A DNA stretch of 7,035 bases from Erysipelothrix sp. (GTDB taxonomy: Bacteria > Bacillota_I > Bacilli_A > Erysipelotrichales > Erysipelotrichaceae): the NCBI GenBank assembly GCA_012512495.1, contig JAAZEC010000060.1, positions 1 through 7,035 of the forward strand, given 5' to 3'. How positions within the stretch are numbered: position 1 is the first letter of the stretch; every line of letters starts with the position of its first letter. This document shows, one piece after another, positions 1 through 5,979 of the stretch. The notes beneath the pieces are model-generated. The model made no database searches and was not told the DNA's origin. It saw nothing but the letters and a program-made list of their open reading frames with translations. Both the position numbers and the translations under genes were made by a program.

Positions 1-363
1 GATATCAAAGGACAAGAGAACGTTAACATTCGAAAGAAAACCGTTCGTCCCGCGTTAATAAAGAAAGCTGTCACTGTTTTTATTGTCTATTCCTTGGTAT
101 TATTAGTAGGAACAATGTTGTTATGTGCACTACACCCAGAGGTGTCGGCCATACATATGCTGTTTGAAGCAATCTCTGCGCTTGCAACCGTTGGTGTCAG
201 TGCCAACTTGACACCAAGTCTCTCAAGACTTGCACAAGGTGTTCTAATGGTGTTGATGTACGTCGGTAGAATCGGACCATTGACCATGTTCTTATCAGTC
301 AATAGACCAAGCTCAAAGAAACAAGTCGCACAATACGCGAATGCCGACATTTTGGTCGGATAG
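1..363 (+). CDS. ktrB: KtrB-type K+ transporter subunit, C-terminal part
   Basis: This is the last 120 residues of a Trk/Ktr/HKT superfamily potassium-translocating membrane subunit; the 5' part lies outside the window, where the family is usually about 440-450 residues. The open frame runs from base 1 with no start needed. A membrane segment lies near residues 23-42. The fourth pore loop with its selectivity filter follows: FEAISA then TVGVS at residues 63-67, whose glycine is the K+ filter glycine of the family. A last membrane helix (about 79-99) contains GRIGPLT, a typical KtrB ending. The short basic tail would face the cytoplasm. KtrB dimers sit on an octameric KtrA ring, and ktrA follows 9 bp downstream, so the two are surely co-transcribed. 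The identification rests on the C-terminal motifs and on the partner gene. Confidence 0.93.
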   Translation, partial: DIKGQENVNIRKKTVRPALIKKAVTVFIVYSLVLLVGTMLLCALHPEVSAIHMLFEAISALATVGVSANLTPSLSRLAQGVLMVLMYVGRIGPLTMFLSVNRPSSKKQVAQYANADILVG

Positions 364-372
364 AGGAAAACC

Positions 373-1038
373 ATGAAATTAATAAGTATACTAGGACTCG
401 GAATCTTCGGATCATCCGTAGCAAAAACACTCAGCAATTTTGAAGACGTCGAAATCATTGCCGTCGACCAAGACGAAAGAAATATCGAAAGGGTATCATC
501 CTTCGTGACTCAAGGAGTCGTAGGCGATATTACCGATTTTGATTTATTAAAGGAGATCGGACTAGGAGACTGTGACATCGTCGTCGTAGCCACCGGTTCC
601 CATTTGGAATCCAGCATCCTAGCCATTATGCATGCCAAGAATTTGGGCGTCCCCAAGATCGTCGCCAAAGCCAAGAACCGCTCATACATGCAAATCTATA
701 AGCAAATAGGCGCAGACGAAATTATCCGTCCAGAAAAAGAAATGGGTGAGAAGCTTGCCCATGAACTTGTCAGAAGACACATCATCGATGTCATTGAACT
801 CGATGATAGTCACTCCGTTGTCGAATTTATCGTACCAGACAAATGGGTAGGCAAGTCGGTAGAAGTACTCGATTTACGAAGCAACTACGCTATGAATGTC
901 ATAGGCATCAGGAAATCACTAGAAGACCAACTCAATGTGTCCTTTAGACCAAACTATGTCTTCACGAAAGGCGAACTGGTCGTCGCTATTACCGACTCCA
1001 AAAAATTCGAAACCGCTGACTACTTAAACAAACTATAG
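373..1038 (+). CDS. ktrA: KtrA-type RCK regulatory subunit of K+ uptake system
   Basis: This is the cytosolic gating ring subunit of the Ktr potassium uptake system, 221 residues, the normal KtrA length (about 220). The N-terminal RCK_N Rossmann domain (about 1-120) has the nucleotide-binding GLGIFG at residues 8-13 and the acidic residue after strand 2 at D32 in AVDQDE. Family members bind ATP/ADP or NAD(H) here, which opens or closes KtrB. The RCK_C domain (about 138-220) binds cyclic di-AMP in characterised KtrA proteins; whether this one does is inference. The linker carries RPEKEMGEKLA, matching the KtrA crossover region. The start is ATG 373 with GAGGAAAA about 4 nt upstream. The gene order is ktrB then ktrA, the reverse of the Bacillus ktrAB order. 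Only one RCK unit is present, so this is KtrA rather than the tandem TrkA. Confidence 0.95.
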   Translation: MKLISILGLGIFGSSVAKTLSNFEDVEIIAVDQDERNIERVSSFVTQGVVGDITDFDLLKEIGLGDCDIVVVATGSHLESSILAIMHAKNLGVPKIVAKAKNRSYMQIYKQIGADEIIRPEKEMGEKLAHELVRRHIIDVIELDDSHSVVEFIVPDKWVGKSVEVLDLRSNYAMNVIGIRKSLEDQLNVSFRPNYVFTKGELVVAITDSKKFETADYLNKL

Positions 1039-1053
1039 AAAGAGGTGAATGTG

Positions 1054-1458
1054 ATGAACAAGAGTGACAAGATACTAATAGCAATCGTAATCCTGTTTAC
1101 TATTTCACTCTACGCTTCATCACAATACATCATTCATTTGATGGCAGGGGATCGAAAGGAAGTCGTCGTCTATTATAAAGATGTCGAATACGCACGCTAT
1201 GATCTCTATACCGATCAACAGTTTGTTGTTCCCGGAAAGCTAGGCGACATCCACGTCGAAATAGTCGACGAAAGGGTACGCGTAGTCGAAGAAACCTCAC
1301 CATTGAACATCTGCAGTTCAGAAGGGTTGTTTGGCGGTTGGAAGTCTCAACCCAACGACCCCATCGTCTGCCTACCAAACGAAACCTACATTATGATTGA
1401 AGCAATCGAAGGTGAAGTACCACCCAACGAACATGGCGAGGATAGTACAACCCGATGA
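1054..1458 (+). CDS. NusG domain II-containing membrane-anchored protein
   Basis: This is a small protein of 134 residues with one N-terminal membrane segment (about 7-29, uncleaved or signal-anchor type) and a compact beta-rich domain outside the membrane. The domain matches the NusG_II family: VRVVEETSPLNIC, a spacer, then DPIVCLPNETYIMI. The two conserved cysteines are C87 and C106, suited to a disulfide or cofactor/metal contact, though the family's ligand is not established. It is not the transcription factor NusG: there is no NGN domain. I chose ATG 1054 over GTG 1045 because the Shine-Dalgarno GAGGTG (1042-1047) contains that GTG and sits 6 nt before 1054. The stop overlaps the next start as ATGA, so translation is probably coupled to the Gx transporter gene, a pairing seen widely in Firmicutes. 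The pair likely acts together. The acidic tail after residue 120 looks disordered. Confidence 0.85.
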   Translation: MNKSDKILIAIVILFTISLYASSQYIIHLMAGDRKEVVVYYKDVEYARYDLYTDQQFVVPGKLGDIHVEIVDERVRVVEETSPLNICSSEGLFGGWKSQPNDPIVCLPNETYIMIEAIEGEVPPNEHGEDSTTR

Positions 1459-1994
1459 AAAGTAAAAGAAAAGTTATGAACATGACACTCGTGACCATGT
1501 TACTTGCCATCAGTGTCTTCATTCATATGATAGAACCAGCCGTACCGCTAGGTATCCCCGGGGTCAAGTTCGGCCTCGCCAATACCATTGGCCTCATTAC
1601 ACTTGAATTATTCGACGCGAAAACGATGTTACGAGTTAACCTAATGAGAGTACTAATCAGTACTCTTTTAAGAGGAATTATCTTCGGAATCGGTTTTTGG
1701 CTCTCTCTATTCGGCGTCATACTCAGTAGCCTCGCCGTCATTCTCTTCAGTAAGACAACCAAGCTATCACCCATCGGCCTCTCGGTCGCCTCAGCCACCT
1801 TCCACAACATCGGTCAGATCCTTGCGCTCATTCTAATCAACAAGATCTGGGCCATGATTTACTATTTGCCATTCCTTTTAATCACAGGAATCCCTACCGG
1901 TATTCTAACCGGCTACATCGTGATGCTGGTTTTGAGCAGGCTCAAGAAAACAGGCCTTGTAATTCGACTCAAAGGCAATACGAGTCAAGCCTAG
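1455..1994 (+). CDS. Gx transporter family membrane protein (Hpre_diP_synt_I)
   Basis: This is an integral membrane protein of 179 residues with about five or six hydrophobic segments, resembling ECF-type substrate-binding subunits in size and layout. Family hallmarks are IPGVKFGLANTIGLI (residues 34-48), RVLISTLLRG (65-74) and the S..SATFHNIGQI block (110-122). The family is often named heptaprenyl diphosphate synthase component I, but it is a membrane protein with no prenyltransferase motifs such as DDxxD, so that name should not be carried over literally. It starts at ATG 1455, overlapping the NusG_II stop by 4 bp; a weak GAGGAT lies about 10 nt upstream. ATG 1476 is a possible alternative start that would remove seven basic residues. 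Co-translation with the NusG_II gene suggests one membrane complex. The substrate is unknown. Confidence 0.85.
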   Translation: MKSKRKVMNMTLVTMLLAISVFIHMIEPAVPLGIPGVKFGLANTIGLITLELFDAKTMLRVNLMRVLISTLLRGIIFGIGFWLSLFGVILSSLAVILFSKTTKLSPIGLSVASATFHNIGQILALILINKIWAMIYYLPFLLITGIPTGILTGYIVMLVLSRLKKTGLVIRLKGNTSQA

Positions 1995-1997
1995 ATG

Positions 1998-2006
1998 TGT
2001 TATAAT
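1998..2006 (+). promoter_or_regulatory. Extended -10 promoter for lspA, predicted leaderless
   Basis: TGTTATAAT is a perfect extended -10: TG at 1998-1999, one base, then TATAAT at 2001-2006. No convincing -35 is found at 16-18 bp upstream (the best is about ATACGA), which extended -10 promoters tolerate. Counting the hexamer as -12 to -7, +1 falls on base 2013, the A of the lspA ATG, so the transcript would have no 5' leader. No Shine-Dalgarno precedes that ATG, which fits. The element lies just after the stop of the Gx transporter gene, so lspA and its followers may be transcribed apart from the potassium genes. Confidence 0.6.
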
Positions 2007-2014
2007 GTTACAAT
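1999..2014 (+). repeat. Imperfect 8-bp tandem repeat at the lspA start
   Basis: GTTATAAT (1999-2006) is followed directly by GTTACAAT (2007-2014), with one mismatch. Each copy, preceded by T, reads as an extended -10 (TGTTATAAT and TGTTACAAT). The second copy overlaps the lspA start codon. A tandem match this short could be chance. Confidence 0.4.
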
Positions 2015-2480
2015 GAAAAAGAAAACAATTGGATACTTAATAGCGCTTGGTCTAATCGCTCTGGACCTGATCTCAAAAAGTCTTATAACTTCAAACATAA
2101 GTCTAGGTGAAAGATTACCCATCATTGATGGTTTTTTTTGGTTAACAAACGTCCGTAACACCGGGGCAGCATGGTCCATCTTTCAAGATCATACGTGGAT
2201 TTTAACGATGGTCTCCTGGGTGGTATCAATCGGCTTACTCATCTACTATCAAAGACAGGAACTCAAAGGGATTCCCTATGTGTGCCTGGTCATGATAATC
2301 GCCGGAGCACTCGGCAACGGAATCGACCGCCTGTTCTTTAGCTACGTCCGTGACTTTCTATCGTTTAACATTTTCGGATATATGTTCCCCGTCTTTAATC
2401 TTGCCGATTCACTTCTCACCATCGGCTGTTTAATTTTCCTAATACACACACTTGTGACTCCGGAGGCTACCCATGAATAA
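2013..2480 (+). CDS. lspA: Lipoprotein signal peptidase (signal peptidase II)
   Basis: This membrane aspartyl protease removes the signal peptide from prolipoproteins after diacylglyceryl modification of the lipobox cysteine. From ATG 2013 it has 155 residues, the usual length, with four membrane helices (about 6-23, 60-79, 87-101, 128-147). The conserved family blocks are D18 in ALDLISK, NTGAAWS (49-55), GNGIDR with catalytic D105, and FNLADS with catalytic D132. I prefer ATG 2013 over ATG 1995: MKKK followed by a helix is the standard LspA beginning, and the extra MCYNVT would be encoded by the promoter-like sequence. Neither start has a Shine-Dalgarno. The 3' end overlaps rluD by 8 bp, and lspA-rluD is a well-conserved pair in Firmicutes. 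Substrate lipoproteins are not encoded in this window. Confidence 0.96.
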   Translation: MKKKTIGYLIALGLIALDLISKSLITSNISLGERLPIIDGFFWLTNVRNTGAAWSIFQDHTWILTMVSWVVSIGLLIYYQRQELKGIPYVCLVMIIAGALGNGIDRLFFSYVRDFLSFNIFGYMFPVFNLADSLLTIGCLIFLIHTLVTPEATHE

Positions 2481-3375
2481 CCATATCGTTGAATCGTCCC
2501 ATGAAGGCCTTCGTTTAGACGCCTACGCCAGTGAAATCAGTGGCATTTCACGCAGTAAAATCGTGACCATGATCAAAGAAGATAAAGTACTCGTCAACGG
2601 AGAGAGTGCCAAAGCAAGTTACAAACTAGTACTCAACGACGAAGTCTTTATCGACGAGTACCAAGAGAAGCCCATTAATCTGGAACCAGTAGAAATGGAT
2701 TTAGACATCATCTATGAAGACGATGACGTCATCGTTATCAATAAACCCAGAGGACTCGTAGTCCATCCAGGTGCTGGCACCAATGAGCCTACTTTGGTCA
2801 ATGGGCTATTGTACCATACTTCCAAGCTCTCTTTGAGTGATGATCCAGTCCGTCCAGGCATTGTCCATCGACTCGATAAAGATACCTCTGGCCTGTTAGT
2901 CGTCGCCAAGAATGACCACGCTCACCAAGCACTCGCTGCCCAGCTACAAGATCGTACGATGGGAAGAGAATACGTCGCCTTGGTACATGGTGTTTTCACA
3001 CACATGAAAGCCAAAGTGGACGCTCCAATCGGCAGGGATATTAATCAAAGACAAAAGATGAGTGTCACCTCCAAAAACAGTAAACAGGCCGTGACACACT
3101 TAACTTTACTGGAAAGCTTCAAAGAATACACCTTGCTTCAATGTAAGCTGGATACGGGAAGAACCCACCAAATCAGGGTACATTTACAATACATCGGTTT
3201 CCCAATTGTCGGCGATCCCCTGTATTCATTCAAAAACACTCCAGACTTTGGCGGACAGCTGTTACACGCCAAGAAAATAGTCTTTAAGCATCCTACCACA
3301 CATCAGTTGATGACTTTTCAATGTGATGTCCCAGCTATCTTCGAAGAGTTCTTACAAGAATTAAGGAGAGACTAG
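2473..3375 (+). CDS. rluD: RluD-family 23S rRNA pseudouridine synthase
   Basis: This RluA/RluD-type pseudouridine synthase isomerises specific uridines in rRNA, and has 300 residues as expected. The N-terminal S4 RNA-binding domain covers about 13-60 (LRLDAYASEISGISRSKI, then VLVNGE). The catalytic domain follows with INKPRGLVVHPG (89-100), the signature HRLDKDTSG (132-140) whose D135 is the nucleophilic aspartate, GREYVAL (164-170) and the substrate motif TGRTHQIRVHL (228-238). The S4 domain plus this length favours RluD over RluC or RluA, but the exact target uridines cannot be read from the sequence; the Bacillus counterpart next to lspA is ylyB. ATG 2473 lies within the end of lspA and is preceded by a strong GGAGG (2462-2466) at 6 nt. 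Confidence 0.93.
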   Translation: MNNHIVESSHEGLRLDAYASEISGISRSKIVTMIKEDKVLVNGESAKASYKLVLNDEVFIDEYQEKPINLEPVEMDLDIIYEDDDVIVINKPRGLVVHPGAGTNEPTLVNGLLYHTSKLSLSDDPVRPGIVHRLDKDTSGLLVVAKNDHAHQALAAQLQDRTMGREYVALVHGVFTHMKAKVDAPIGRDINQRQKMSVTSKNSKQAVTHLTLLESFKEYTLLQCKLDTGRTHQIRVHLQYIGFPIVGDPLYSFKNTPDFGGQLLHAKKIVFKHPTTHQLMTFQCDVPAIFEEFLQELRRD

Positions 3376-3376
3376 T

Positions 3377-4621
3377 ATGGATACGCTACAAATCATTTCA
3401 TTAAGAATCGCGAACTATTTCGTTAAGCATCATGATTACAGACTCTTAACCATCAATCAGATGCAAGGCGAGCTTTTCTTATTGAACCCCGCTCACGAAA
3501 AATATCCACTAATACGAATTGATGTGACAGGCAATCCTCTGTCCGCTCAAAAAATAGTAGCCTTAAACCAATTCATGTTGAGCCAACAACCACTCACCAG
3601 AGGCAACAATTTTCTCTTAACGCTAGCACTCAACGGTGAGCCTGAAATGTATGATAACCATGAAATCGTTGTAATTAGAGAAGACTTCATTTCGAAAGAG
3701 TCGCTCTCAAAGGATTTCAAGGGTCTCTCAAAAGTCAGCTGGGCTATCAACAATCCGGTCGATGATTTACGAAAAGTGGTCGCATCACTCAATAAAGAAA
3801 CCAAGACCCGTTCCGGTGGAAGAGGTTGGATAGGCGTCTTGAAGAACTCAACCGCCGTCTTAATCTTCACCATCATTTCTTTGGTCTTCTTTGCGGCTAC
3901 CGTGCTATTAGACGGGGTAACAGGTAATCGAATCGACAGCCTCATCATTCTAGGGGGCTTCTATAAACCATTCATCACCGCAGGGGGAGAAGTGTGGCGC
4001 TTCATAACTGCCGGCTTTCTACACTCGGATATCCTACACCTGTTAGCGAACCTACTGGCTCTCAACAACATCGGCTTCATCCTAGAGAAAATCTATGGAT
4101 GGAAGAAGATGGTCATCACCATCATGACTGCTATTATTGTCGGTCACTTTTTCGTGTACATCGGTGAAACCTCAGTGTTAACCATCGGTCTCTCGGGTGG
4201 TGTCTACGGTCTCTTTGGGCTGTTAGTCGTCTATGCCTTTGAGAGCCAGCTCATCAATCAGCCGGTTTTCCGTAATCAACTGGTGATGATTGTTATGATC
4301 AATCTGTTTATTAATTTCCTACCCAATGTTTCCTGGTTAGGACACCTCGGTGGCTTAGTCGCCGGTGTCATGTTGGGCTTAGTTTACTCCCGCATCCCTC
4401 AGTGGAAGACTTTACGTGAATCCTCACAAAAGGCTCTACTCTTGTTAGTCGTGATGTTAGTTGCGCTTGCTTATGTTCGACCTGCCAAGACAGAAATCTA
4501 TGCTGGCACGGACAATGCGGTCTTAAAAGTGTTAGAAGAAAAGTTCAATGCGAGCTGGTACACGGAACCATTACGTGAGAAGCTATTCAAATACTATCAA
4601 AGCAGGGGGTTATTCGAATGA
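3377..4621 (+). CDS. Rhomboid family intramembrane serine protease with N-terminal cytosolic domain
   Basis: This polytopic protease cuts membrane proteins within or near their membrane helices. Residues 1-155 form a soluble domain with no signal peptide. The rhomboid core follows with about seven membrane segments (near 158-177, 211-237, 244-262, 270-289, 300-316, 320-337, 352-367). Visible family features are WR in the L1 loop (207-208), H216..H221..N225 in helix 2, catalytic S273 in GLSGGVYG, and catalytic H323 in WLGHLGG. Both dyad residues are present, so it should be active. At 414 residues it resembles Bacillus YqgP/GluP in its N-terminal extension, but the C-terminal tail after the seventh helix is only about 45 residues and has no room for the TPR repeats of that protein. 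The start follows AAGGAG (3363-3368), 8 nt upstream. The stop overlaps the deaminase start (ATGA). Natural substrates are unknown. Confidence 0.92.
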   Translation: MDTLQIISLRIANYFVKHHDYRLLTINQMQGELFLLNPAHEKYPLIRIDVTGNPLSAQKIVALNQFMLSQQPLTRGNNFLLTLALNGEPEMYDNHEIVVIREDFISKESLSKDFKGLSKVSWAINNPVDDLRKVVASLNKETKTRSGGRGWIGVLKNSTAVLIFTIISLVFFAATVLLDGVTGNRIDSLIILGGFYKPFITAGGEVWRFITAGFLHSDILHLLANLLALNNIGFILEKIYGWKKMVITIMTAIIVGHFFVYIGETSVLTIGLSGGVYGLFGLLVVYAFESQLINQPVFRNQLVMIVMINLFINFLPNVSWLGHLGGLVAGVMLGLVYSRIPQWKTLRESSQKALLLLVVMLVALAYVRPAKTEIYAGTDNAVLKVLEEKFNASWYTEPLREKLFKYYQSRGLFE

Positions 4622-5082
4622 TATTAAGCTGGGACGAATATTTCATGGGCTTAGCCCATCTATCTAGATTGCGCTCAAAAGATCCATCGACACAAGTCGG
4701 TGCTGTGATTGTCAATCCTAAGAAAAGAATTGTCGGCATTGGTTACAATGGTCTACCGGCTGGCTGTGACGATAAGGAATTTCCTTGGGGTCGTGAGGGT
4801 AACTTCACGGAATCAAAATACGCCTACGTGGTCCACGCTGAGCTGAACGCCATACTCAATTCGACCGTCAAGCTGGACGATTGTAGTATCTATGTCTCAC
4901 TCTTTCCATGCAACGAATGCGCTAAAGCTATCATTCAATCAGGCATTAAGGAAATCGTGTATGAGGACGACAAATACGCCCATACGGACGCCGTAAAAGT
5001 CTCCAAACGCATGTTAGATGCTGCCGGAGTCAGTTATCGTAAATTAGATTTCAGAACGGACGTCAGTGTCTCTATTCAGTAA
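4618..5082 (+). CDS. comEB: Deoxycytidylate (dCMP) deaminase, ComEB type
   Basis: This zinc enzyme converts dCMP to dUMP, feeding thymidylate synthesis. It has 154 residues, typical of the family. The zinc and catalytic motif HAE gives H73 and the proton-shuttling E75, and PCNECAK supplies zinc ligands C98 and C101. Substrate-site residues match dCMP deaminases rather than cytidine or tRNA adenosine deaminases: RSKDPSTQVGAVIV near the start, GYNGLPAG (42-49), and HAELNAIL (73-80) as in phage T4 dCMP deaminase. It starts at ATG 4618 within the rhomboid stop, with AGGGGG about 8 nt upstream, so translation is likely coupled to the protease although no functional tie is known. Its 3' end overlaps the convergent rnhC gene by 11 bp. 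The symbol follows the Bacillus name; competence is not implied. Confidence 0.92.
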   Translation: MILSWDEYFMGLAHLSRLRSKDPSTQVGAVIVNPKKRIVGIGYNGLPAGCDDKEFPWGREGNFTESKYAYVVHAELNAILNSTVKLDDCSIYVSLFPCNECAKAIIQSGIKEIVYEDDKYAHTDAVKVSKRMLDAAGVSYRKLDFRTDVSVSIQ

Positions 5083-5914
5083 TTCTCATTGTGTTTTTAA
5101 AATGGAGCTTGGCCACGTTATTCAAATCAAAGCCAGGCTGTTGTTTCAATAGTTCCCTGCCCTTTTGATCCACGAGTGCGCCAGCACCCAACGGGAAAAC
5201 GAAGTGATACTTCTTGGATAATTGTTTGATTGCTTCAAGGAAGTAGTAACGGGCAATGACCGAAGCACAGGCAACCGCGAGATACTTGTTCTCGGCCTTG
5301 GTTTCAAAATGCAAGTGAGTAATTCCATAATCATCATCCAAATAACGATAGTAGAAGTCAGGTTTTGCGAACTGGTCCACGACGGACAGGTCCGGAAGAA
5401 AACCGAGCTTCTTTTTTAAATGCGCATAAGCACTGTGATGAAGCCGCGCTTTGATCGCATTCATATTGTGTTCTTTATGGACTCGATTGTACGTTGGATT
5501 ATCGAGCACCAACAAAGAATGGGTTAACTTGTTAATAAGGGTAGGGGCGACATCAATAATGACTTGATCCGTCATAGCCTTGGAATCCATGATCTTCAGT
5601 GGTATGAGCCACTCGTAATCCTGTTCGCTAATGTAACAGGCGACCACAACGACGGGCCCAAAATAATCACCGGTGCCAACTTCATCAGAGCCGGCCATCG
5701 GTGTTCTAGTTCGATCAAGGAAAGCCTCACTAAAGGCCTGGGCACCAGCACCCATGAAGACGACCTTCTTGGAGCGGTAGGCAGTAATGACGCCATCGGG
5801 CAGTTTAGCTTGAAATAGAGTATGTTCTAAATCATAACGTGTTGGATAGTCTTTCAGGGCCTTCTCAAGCTGTTTTAGCTGGTTCTCGTTTAACGAGAGG
5901 GTACGTGTTTCCAT
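5072..5914 (-). CDS. rnhC: Ribonuclease HIII
   Basis: This RNase H type 2 family enzyme cleaves the RNA strand of RNA/DNA hybrids, acting in R-loop and primer removal. It has 280 residues, slightly short of the usual 300-310. The N-terminal TBP-like substrate-binding domain covers about 1-65 (FQAKLPDGVITAYRSKKVVFMG), and is what separates HIII from HII. The catalytic domain begins with GSDEVGTGDYFGP (75-87) carrying D77 and E78. VVDQFA (178-183) gives D180, and ETKAENKYLAVACASVIAR (204-222) is the conserved helix region. The ATG at 5914 is the only start that keeps the N-terminal domain (the next Met is residue 54), and it has no Shine-Dalgarno. It diverges from cvpA-mutS2, whereas in Bacillus rnhC, zapA, cvpA, polX and mutS2 run in one direction. 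Confidence 0.95.
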   Translation of the reverse strand: METRTLSLNENQLKQLEKALKDYPTRYDLEHTLFQAKLPDGVITAYRSKKVVFMGAGAQAFSEAFLDRTRTPMAGSDEVGTGDYFGPVVVVACYISEQDYEWLIPLKIMDSKAMTDQVIIDVAPTLINKLTHSLLVLDNPTYNRVHKEHNMNAIKARLHHSAYAHLKKKLGFLPDLSVVDQFAKPDFYYRYLDDDYGITHLHFETKAENKYLAVACASVIARYYFLEAIKQLSKKYHFVFPLGAGALVDQKGRELLKQQPGFDLNNVAKLHFKNTMRITE

Positions 5915-5920
5915 AGGGAT

Positions 5921-5950
5921 AGTGTATCACATCAGCGGGTAATGTGTTAA
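5921..5950 (-). promoter_or_regulatory. rnhC promoter (minus strand), predicted leaderless
   Basis: Read on the minus strand there is TTAACA (5950-5945, 5 of 6 matches to the -35 consensus), an 18-bp spacer ending in TGA, and TACACT (5926-5921, 4 of 6 matches to the -10 consensus, with an extended TG). Counting the hexamer as -12 to -7 places +1 at base 5914, exactly the A of the rnhC ATG. The six bases between are ATCCCT, with no ribosome binding site. Confidence 0.6.
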
Positions 5951-5953
5951 AAT
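5945..5953 (+). promoter_or_regulatory. Extended -10 promoter for cvpA-mutS2
   Basis: TGTTAAAAT is an extended -10: TG at 5945-5946, then TAAAAT at 5948-5953. There is no good -35 at 16-18 bp. The predicted start is near 5960, giving a leader of about 20 nt that carries GAGGT (5968-5972), a normal ribosome binding site 7 nt before the cvpA ATG. This -10 overlaps the -35 of the divergent rnhC promoter. Confidence 0.6.
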
Positions 5954-5979
5954 GATTCCATAGAGTTGAGGTAATAAAT

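Noticed and set aside
87..458. Open frame of 123 codons on the minus strand across the ktrB-ktrA junction
   Set aside because: It is opposite two clearly recognised genes and its protein has no recognisable motif.
1045..1053. GTG 1045 as the start of the NusG_II protein
   Set aside because: This GTG is part of the Shine-Dalgarno GAGGTG that correctly serves ATG 1054.
1456..1458. Mycoplasma-type code with TGA read as tryptophan
   Set aside because: TGA ends the NusG_II and rhomboid genes at coupled ATGA junctions, and tryptophan in the well-conserved genes is TGG.
1455..1994. True heptaprenyl diphosphate synthase component
   Set aside because: The protein is almost entirely membrane helices and lacks prenyltransferase aspartate motifs; the name is a historical family label.
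1995..2012. ATG 1995 as the lspA start, giving MCYNVT before MKKK
   Set aside because: These bases form the extended -10 element, no ribosome binding site precedes it, and LspA proteins normally begin at the MKKK-type position.
3547..3948. Open frame of 133 codons on the minus strand inside the rhomboid gene
   Set aside because: It lies wholly within a well-supported gene, shows no family motif and has a composition expected of an antisense shadow.
5083..5110. Intrinsic terminator suggested by the T-run near 5094-5098
   Set aside because: No GC-rich inverted repeat precedes the T-run on the plus strand, and the bases are coding for the end of rnhC.
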